A stretch of DNA of 64,000 nt from Cololabis saira (lineage: Eukaryota > Chordata > Actinopteri > Beloniformes > Belonidae). The translations under genes and the position numbers were made by a program. Shown here in pieces: positions 57,346 to 64,000 of the stretch. The DNA is taken from positions 34,458,850 to 34,522,849 of the forward strand of contig NC_084609.1 of the NCBI RefSeq assembly GCF_033807715.1. The letters are read 5' to 3'. Within the stretch, counting starts at the first letter, position 1; each line of letters opens with the position of its first letter. Under the pieces are notes generated by a model. It was not told the origin of the DNA. It worked only from the letters and a program-made list of their open reading frames with translations, and ran no database searches.

Positions 57346-59080
57346 ATCCCCCCTCAACTCCAGTACTGCCTGTGAGGAAGTGGAGGGTCGTGATGTTCCT
57401 TCTCTCCGATGGGGTGGATTGTCTGACAGTCTTGGTCTGAGCTGCAGCTGCGTCATGCTGAGACTCTGGTAGGTAACGGCATGGAAAGTTTCCTCCCCGT
57501 TCTGACCAGCAGACCAGCCACGCCACCCAAACAATGCGTTTTATGTTCGGATTGAGCATCGGGGGGAACCGCACTAATATCTCAAATCGGTCTTTTCCTG
57601 AATGTTTGCAATAAAAGAGATGAAATGAAAGGATGCGCAGACCTTGTACATGATCAGGAAAACTCACTGTAACGAATTACAGGAAAAAAGGTCCTCAACC
57701 AAAATCCACAATTGTAATCAAAGACTTCCAGAAAAACCACGACCAAGCACACGAGTGATAACAACGAACTCACAAGGGTTCGCCGGCAGTTCTGACCCTT
57801 ATATCCTTCCTGGAAATGATCTGATGCAGCTGGCTGAGACCTAACATAAACCTCAATTCGGAATTACGGTTTCCATGTAAACCCGAAGGAAAATAGTTTA
57901 ATTCTGAATTATTTAATTCGGAATTAAAAAAACATCATGTAACCGTGGCCATTGATGTCGTATCCATCACATTTCTCTACATTCCAGTTCTTCTGTTATC
58001 TTAGTGCATTTCCTTATCTAATACCTCTCTGGGGGACTGCGATGGAAACGGAAACTTATCTACTCCCTAGGTAACACCAGGGCATACCAGCTTTGCGTTA
58101 CCTAAAAAACTGCTGCAGCTTGGCTTACAGTTGGCCTGGAATGAAACAAAATGATTAAAAAGAAAAGAACAAACAGAGCTGATGGCACCATGAGCAGTGT
58201 GTCGGCATTCCTGCGTTAACAGCTTCCTGAAACCCAATCCATCACTCCTCTGAAGGCAAAGAGGAGAAATGGATGCACCGCTGGCTCTTTATCTCATGCC
58301 AGGCTGCTGCCTTTGATTCACACATGTGGCACACTTAGCTCATCCTCCACATCCATGTGGAACTTGTTAACCTGCTCCTTTCACTCAGTTCCTGGCCTCC
58401 ACGTTTTTTCTGTTAGATATAAATATCTGAAATAGCTGACCGGGAGAAAAATCCTCGCCTGATTGCCTCCCTTATCTCGCCCCTACCATTTCAGTTTGAA
58501 GGTTTTGCCAAGGCTTTGTGTAAAGTTTATCATAGTCCCGGCGTTTCTCACCTACGAAGGCCTGGAGGGGCTTCCTGTCATCGTAAAAACATGAGTCAAC
58601 ATTCTAATATGAAGACATGGTGGTGCTTATCAAACCAGACTGTTGTTCAGTGGAATGTGAAGGTAATTAAGGTTGGTGAGAAATGGGCTCTTTAAGATTC
58701 TGTCTCCTCCAACAAGCCGAGGCAGCCGGAGATGCCAGCCGAGGAAAGTGACCCGCCCGGAGAGCAGCGTTCCAGCTTTGATCAGGTGATGTGGTTTCAT
58801 GTGGCTGCCAGCTGATGACTGGAGTCTGGCAAACACTGCTAACTATTCCCATTACATATGATTTAATTACAGAAGATGATATTGATCTAAGCATTAAATA
58901 TCCCACAAGGAATTGTTGCTGTGACTGAAGCGGTGCCGTTGCTGCTACAACACACTTTTATTTCCATGCAGATAGTGTGAGCTCAAGATGTTTTGTGTTT
59001 TATCAACTCCAATTCATTTGTTAACATACAGGCGCATGCTCAAAAACTAATTATGTTTGTGTTTTACATTCTGACATCAA
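57346..59080. other. Mostly unrecognised; one MITE-like stretch
   Basis: 57850-57960 holds AATTCGGAATTACGG, GTTTCCATGTAAAC and AATTCGGAATT, resembling sequence at 60520-60665. The rest (about 1.6 kb) has no recognised gene, splice structure or repeat end. Confidence 0.4.
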
Positions 59081-59240
59081 GGCAAGGCAAGTTTATTTGT
59101 ATAGCACAATTCAACACAAGGTAATTCAAAGTGCTTTACATCAACATTAAAAGTGGCAAGACACAATTAAACAGTAAATAACAAATAAAATGATAAGAAA
59201 AGAGGTAAAATAATAAAAAGCACAAGTTGTTAAAAAGTAA
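59081..59240 (-). mobile_element. LINE/SINE 3' end, inverted
   Basis: AAGGCAAGTTTATTTGTATA with GCACAATTCAACACAAGG and TCAAAGTGCTTTACATCAA, a very common teleost 3' UTR fragment in reverse orientation. Confidence 0.5.
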
Positions 59241-59269
59241 GGCCAGTAGAGTACAGCAGGTTCATCTCA

Positions 59270-60250
59270 TTCTTAAGCCTTTTTCACATAGAACGCGGCA
59301 ACACCGCCGGGGTGGCGCAGACTCGGCGCAGAGTCGGCGCAGGTGGAGCAGAGTCGGCGGCGAGTGGGCGCAAGGTGGCCGCAAGTGGGCGCAGAGTCGG
59401 CGCAGACTCGTCGCAGAGTCGGGGCAGAGCAGGGCGCGCATGCATGCATGGGTCTCCAACTCACACCAGGATACAAGGAGCTGTGTCAGCAACAGAACTG
59501 TCCAGACCTTGATGACGAGTTAATGACAACCATTGATTAGAATCAGGTGTGTTCATGCAGGGAGACACCTAAAACATGCTGGATAGGTGGATCCAGGACC
59601 GGAGTTGGAGAACCCTCGTACATATTTGTTGCAAGTTGCTTGGCGACCGAAAAAAAGTTTCATAACCATATATTGATAAATGATTCAATTGATCCTGAGA
59701 TGAGGCATGGAAATGCTATATTTTATTTTAAATTAACATTTTATTGTTAAAAGAGCAAAAGAATATCACATTTCTACCACTTTTAAACACACCATGTCCA
59801 AATTCTGGGAGATTTCCTTTCCACTTTTGTCCCTTTTTATTGATGTCCCGATAGGCCTGCAGTCTCATCCCACAGCTCCTCACAGACTCACAGCCAAGAT
59901 CATTCTTTCTTCCATCTTGATTGTCTCGGATCTACAAGCTGCAACTTTTCTTTTCTCCCTCCAACACCTTCTCTCCTATTGGACACCGCCGAGATGCCGT
60001 CACAGGGCGCACGGTGAAATTAAAAAATGTTCAATTCGCAGCAGAAGCTTGGGGCGTCTTACGCGGTAACCCGGCGGCAGCTCAGCCTTGTGCGCCTGTT
60101 GCGCGCTCTGCCGCCGCGGCAAACCGGCGGCGTGCGTCCACTTGCGCCCTTTGCCGCCGCGCAAAGTCAGCGGCGTGCGCCCTGATGCGTGCCGCTGACC
60201 GATTGGATTACCGATTGGATAGGGGGGCGGACCGGAAGTTAAGTCTACCG
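59270..60250. mobile_element. GC-rich DNA-element debris with nested hAT MITE
   Basis: 59280-59444 has tandem GTCGGCGCAGAGTC-type units. 59445-59615 is a copy of the CTCAACTCCGGTCC hAT MITE (GGTCTCCAACTCACACC to GACCGGAGTTGGAGAACC). 59980-60200 has GCCGCCG-rich sequence that partly mirrors the first block, so the whole may be a single MITE about 1 kb long. The borders are uncertain. Confidence 0.5.
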
Positions 60251-60519
60251 GAAGAAAAACAAACTTAGCCGCTTAGCCGCTACAACTTTGAAAAGCTCAC
60301 AATTTTGATGTTTCCTGTTTCCATGTGTTCTTTTAATGATTTCTATTTATTAAATAAATGGTCTCTGCTCTTGACCAGCGTTTACTGCGTGCTGCCATCT
60401 TGAAACTTTGTTTGGAAAACCAGCCCAGTGGAATATAAGATCATGGAGACAGACGGGCGAGGGAACGAGCAGAAAGAAAGACCGGAATTAATTTAAAGAG
60501 GAATGAGTGGATACATGAT

Positions 60520-60670
60520 CTGGAATTATTCTGGAATTAAGTTTAATTCGGAATGGCCATTTTCATTCGGAATTAGGTGTTTACATGGTAATTTTTACTA
60601 ATTTTAAATCTGATTTAATTTTAATTCTGAATTCAAGAGGAATTAAACTTCCCATGTAAACGCACAGAAT
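60520..60670. mobile_element. MITE-like AATTCGGAATT stretch
   Basis: GGAATTAAGTTTAATTCGG through TTACATGGTA to CTTCCCATGTAAACGC. It resembles 57850-57960 in inverted order and may be the partner end of one larger element. Confidence 0.45.
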
Positions 60671-62090
60671 CTGTTTACTTTCACAGGTGTACGTCTGTGT
60701 TTAAACATCCTGGTTTTAGTGTAAAAGAGCACATCTGTGGTTTTAAAAGGAGGCTGTGGACCATGTCAGCAGACGACTCCTGTTTTTACTGCCACTGACA
60801 CGTGACTGAGGTGTGAGGGAACAATAGCGCGGGGTGGGGGGGGCTGTAGCCGTACACGGCTTGTTGCTAAGCCCACCACCCCCACGTATGACCCCGTCCC
60901 AAAACATACATACATACCGGAGAATCAAAACTGCAGCCAAAGCTGTTAGTTTTCCATCTGCGCACACGTGCGTGCGCAGGTTTTTACATCCTGTACACAC
61001 AACAGACACTTCTTTCTGTCTGTCTGAATATTTATATACCAGTTTATCAAACCTGACAATGTACCAGCTCAGCATTGCTCACCTCCTCCAGACCGGAGCC
61101 AGAATGAGCTTCCTCTCAGGTCAAAGGTGAGTCGAGCTCATGATGTCGCAGTCATCTGAGACTCTTATTCAAACCCTGCCAGCCGTCAAACTGCTCATCA
61201 AGCTGAGATTTTAAGACTGACAGCACACTCCTCTGAGTTTGGAAGTCTTAAACATCTTAAATGTTTGATACGAGCAGTTGTGTTGTGGCGGTTTCTTTGT
61301 GCGTTGCTGTCTGTGCACGTCATGGTCCTTTTTATGTAACTTAGAAATCTGTCAGTGGCTACCAATGTGAGTAACACAGGTACCTCAGACAGTTTCTCCA
61401 TGCCCTCAGCTTGTGTAATGAGTGGGTGTTTTGGCTGAGGTGGGGGTGGGGTCTTGGTTTTTCCCCAGAACCCATCCCACCTCGTCAACAAGCTGCTGCT
61501 TGGCCTATCTAGTGGGACAGGCGGGCTGCTGACGGAGGGATTTGCAGGGGTGGCAGGAACATGACGGCTCATTTTCTCAATCGCCCTGCTGTGTGTGTTT
61601 GTGCAGACTGCTCCTGTCACTTTTATCTTCGGGTGTAAGATGTCGGCTTTAGGCAATATTTTACTTGGATTGAGCTTCCACGCTTTGCACGCACAGGAAA
61701 ATGAGCAGCGACCTGCTGACTTCGGCTGACTTCCAGTCTGCCCCGAAAGACCACTGCTGAAGCTTTTTATAATATTTTTCTAGATGGTTTCATAAGCCAG
61801 TCTATTCCACCTTTGACATAACTCCTGCATGCACAAACTCGCAGACACATCCCAGTTGCCAGGAGTATGAAATGTTGATCTGCCAAGTGCTGCTTTTAAG
61901 AAGAAAAACGAAACTCTAAGATTCAGCCGTACAAATGCAATGAAAGTCATTCATTTTTGTTTGCTTTGCTTCTTTTTTTTAAATTGTCTAAATCAAGTTT
62001 TTTGCTCTTAGACAAAGCAAGAAAAAATGTTAACATACAACTCCAATTCTAAAAGAGATGGGACACATGAAATCATGTTCAAGTCCCTGA
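60671..62090. other. No gene recognised
   Basis: About 1.4 kb. A 152-codon minus-strand frame (61656-61198) is proline-rich, lacks a domain and splice support, and is not called. Confidence 0.4.
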
Positions 62091-62094
62091 AGTA

Positions 62095-62900
62095 TCCCTG
62101 GCGTGTCCCTGGCGTGTCCCTGATGTGTTCTTGGTGTGTTTCTTGCATGTTCCTGCCGTGTCCCTGGCGTGTCCCTGGCATGTTCTTGGCTTGTTCCTGG
62201 TGTGTCTCTGGCGTGCTCTAGATGTGTTCCTTGGGTGTTCCTGGCGTGTCACTTGCGTGTTCTTGGCTTGTTCCTGGTGTGTCCCTAGCGTGCTCTGGAC
62301 GTGTTCCTGGCGTGTCCCTGGCGCGTTCTTGGCTTTTTCCTGGTGTGTCCCTGGCGTGGTCTGGATCTGTTCCTGACGTGTTCCTGGCGTGTCCCTGGCA
62401 TGTTCTGGGCTTGTTCCTGGTGTGTCACTGGCGCGTTCTTGGCTTGTTCCTGGTGTGTCACTGGCATGTTCTTGGCTTGTTCCTGGTATGTCCGTGGCGC
62501 ATTCTTGGCTTGTTCCTGGTGTGTCACTGGCACGTTTTTGGCTTGTTCCTGGTGTGTCCCTGGCGTGCTCTGGACGTGTTCCTGGTGTGTCCCTAGCGTG
62601 CTCTGGATGTGTTCCTGGTGTATCCCTGGCGTGTTCCTGGTGTGTCCCTGGCGTGGTCTGGATCTGTTCCTGACTTGTTCCTGGTGTGTCCCTGGCGTGC
62701 TCTGGATGTATTCCTGGCGTGCTCTGGATGTATTCCTGGCGTGCTCTGGATGTATTCCTGGCGTGTCCCTGGCGTATCCCTGGCGTATCCCTGGCATGTT
62801 CCTGGTGTGTTCTTGACTTGTTCCTGGTGTGTCCCTGCCGTGCTCTGGTTGTGTTCCTGACGTGTCCCAGGCATATTCCTGACGTATTCCGGATATCTTC
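62095..62900. repeat. 11-bp minisatellite (TGTCCCTGGCG)
   Basis: About 73 copies of an 11-bp unit with variants TGTTCCTGGTG, TGTTCTTGGCT and TGCTCTGGATG, arranged in recurrent blocks. The unit has few stops in any phase, so several long but meaningless frames run through it on both strands. Confidence 0.92.
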
Positions 62901-62929
62901 CTGTGACTTAAATGAGTGGGAGACGTTCG

Positions 62930-63440
62930 ATTAAAAAACACCAGTCCACAGGAGCAGCGATGTTTACCAACATCACCCTTAAAACAAGAGGACTTGGTGG
63001 AGGACGTTGCAGATCTGGTGGTGTACACCACTGATCATATGGTTCACCGTAGGTGAGGACAAGATCGAGGGTATGATTAAAACGGTTTGTCCACTTTTTG
63101 TGAGATACCCATCGATTCTAGAAGAGAATTGAAAGCTAATTTAAGATTATTGCTTTCAACCTCCATATGAATATTAAAGTCACCCACTATGATGAATTTA
63201 TCTGTACTGATCAATAAACCAGATAGGAAATCTAGAAATTCAGACAGAAACTCTAGATAAGCACCAGCAGGGGGCCGGTACACTACCACTAACACAACTG
63301 GCTTCTCTGATTTCCAGCTCGGGAGTTTCAGACTAAGCCTGAGGCTTTCAAAAGAATAATAATCGCATTTAGGTTCAGATTTTGTTTGAAGACTGGAGTG
63401 ATAAACTGCTGTGACTTGAATCCCGTGCTTCGAGGTATAT
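62930..63440 (-). mobile_element. L2/Maui-like LINE endonuclease fragment
   Basis: The minus strand encodes VVYRPPAGAYLEFLSEFLDF, then FIIVGDFNIHME (the catalytic-site GDFN motif of APE-type endonucleases), ESMGISQKVDKPF and NHTLDLVLTYGE. Stops interrupt the frame after that. The reverse transcriptase is absent. Confidence 0.82.
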
Positions 63441-63450
63441 GATGATTTAA

Positions 63451-63936
63451 AGGGGGCCTATTATGAAAAACATGTTTTATCTTGCTTTAACATATATAAA
63501 GTGGTCTCCCCTCAGCCTGCCAACTCAGAGAAGGAGGAAAGCAACCAGATTCTGCAGTGTCTGTACAGCCGCCCGGATGAGCCATCCAGTGTGATGTGGC
63601 TTCTACGAGCCATTCTTCTCCCTTTCGTTACGTAACGAAAATGCGATTTACATCGGTTGGCCTCCGATGCGTGAAACCACGCCCACAACTAACTCCCCTG
63701 GCCGGAGGTTCCGCCATTTTTTCGTAGCGGTGTATCGCGTCATTCAGGCAGCCAATCAGCACAGTGCCTCATTATCATAGATTCCCCGCCCACTCAGAAT
63801 CCTGCATAGATAATGAGGATAGAGACTGGGATGATAAAGACATGGCTCATAGGCTGAATTTCTAATTTATTTAGCAAAAACAATCAAAAGCTTGTTTTTA
63901 AGACATTCAAGGCCTGTTTAAAATAGGTATTACCTT
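63451..63936. mobile_element. piggyBac-like MITE, 486 bp, flanked by TTAA
   Basis: AGGGGGCCTATTATGAAAAA at the left, TAAAATAGGTATTACCTT at the right, TTAA on both sides (63447-63450, 63937-63940). The interior matches 19399-20340 in inverse order (AACAATCAAAAGCTTGTTTT, CAATCAGCACAG, GGCTCATAGGCTGAATTTCT) but lacks that copy's nested PIF MITE. Confidence 0.78.
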
Positions 63937-63940
63937 TTAA

Positions 63941-64000
63941 GTAGCCGGGCGGAGTTGATTCAAACTAACATACTCTTACTCCTGTAGCCTTGTTTCTGTT
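63941..64000. other. Window end
   Basis: Sixty bases after the MITE; nothing recognised. Confidence 0.4.

Noticed and set aside
62027..63031. Several long frames through the region at 62.1-62.9 kb on both strands
   Set aside because: They run through an 11-bp minisatellite whose unit has almost no stops. No domain or real start was found.

Overview
The window is repeat-dense, intron-bearing vertebrate DNA, most likely from a percomorph-type teleost fish. The evidence is the mix of elements: hAT, PIF/Harbinger and piggyBac-like MITEs, a Tc1/mariner foldback, L2/Rex-like, RTE-like, Tx1/L1-like and I/Nimb-like LINE fragments, long (CA)n and (TA)n tracts, and several kilobase-scale minisatellites. 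There are no bacterial features. Only one reading frame looks like an intact host-type gene: an intronless SUN-domain gene at 17798-18778 (+) with its own TATA box.

Layout. 1-4.7 kb: a Tc1 relic, a CA tract, an 8-bp-TSD hAT element, a 2.5-kb satellite of 18-19-bp units and a LINE 3' end. 5-11.1 kb: MITEs, then an inverted, broken SUN pseudogene cut by a Tx1-like LINE (11-bp TSD), a 0.38-kb insert and a 1.35-kb GC-rich insert. 11.4-14.7 kb: copy 1 of a local duplication, carrying a hAT (TSD ATTTATTC) and a 136-bp retro-insert that copy 2 lacks. 16.1-17.4 kb: an L1-like insertion with a 116-bp flanking duplication. 17.4-19.3 kb: the SUN gene and a 14-unit minisatellite that contains its stop codon. 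19.4-23.4 kb: nested DNA elements and RTE debris. 23.4-24.46 kb and 39.99-40.5 kb: copy 2 of the duplication, split by a 15,530-bp transposon.

The main discovery is that transposon (24464-39993). It begins TAT and ends ATA, has about 1.1-kb terminal inverted repeats (TIRs) grown larger by later insertions, and a 6-bp target duplication (CGGCGG). The uninterrupted target survives in copy 1 at 14179-14192. It carries two convergent multi-exon genes. On the + strand is a HECT-type E3 ubiquitin ligase with two C2HC (UBZ-like) fingers, 15 exons. On the - strand is a DDE integrase with an HTH and a D-x34-E motif. Each TIR holds a CCAAT box, a TATA box, the same 45-bp first coding exon with a splice donor, and the same start of exon 2. 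Both genes are therefore launched by duplicate promoters and leader exons that are the transposon ends themselves. The ends and TSD match what I recall of the IS3EU superfamily. This copy is dead: it has frameshifts in both genes, the integrase lacks the exon for its first catalytic Asp, and a LINE, a solo LTR, hATs and MITEs are nested inside.

40.5-64 kb: a composite hAT in a 13-bp minisatellite, a second copy of the window's first 0.84 kb, an RTE fragment whose coding sequence became a minisatellite, a 2.1-kb array of 18-bp GC-rich units, a Tc1-type foldback, further hAT and PIF copies, a 1-kb array of a 30-32-bp unit, an 11-bp array, an L2/Maui endonuclease fragment and a piggyBac-like MITE. 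No intact host gene was recognised in that half.
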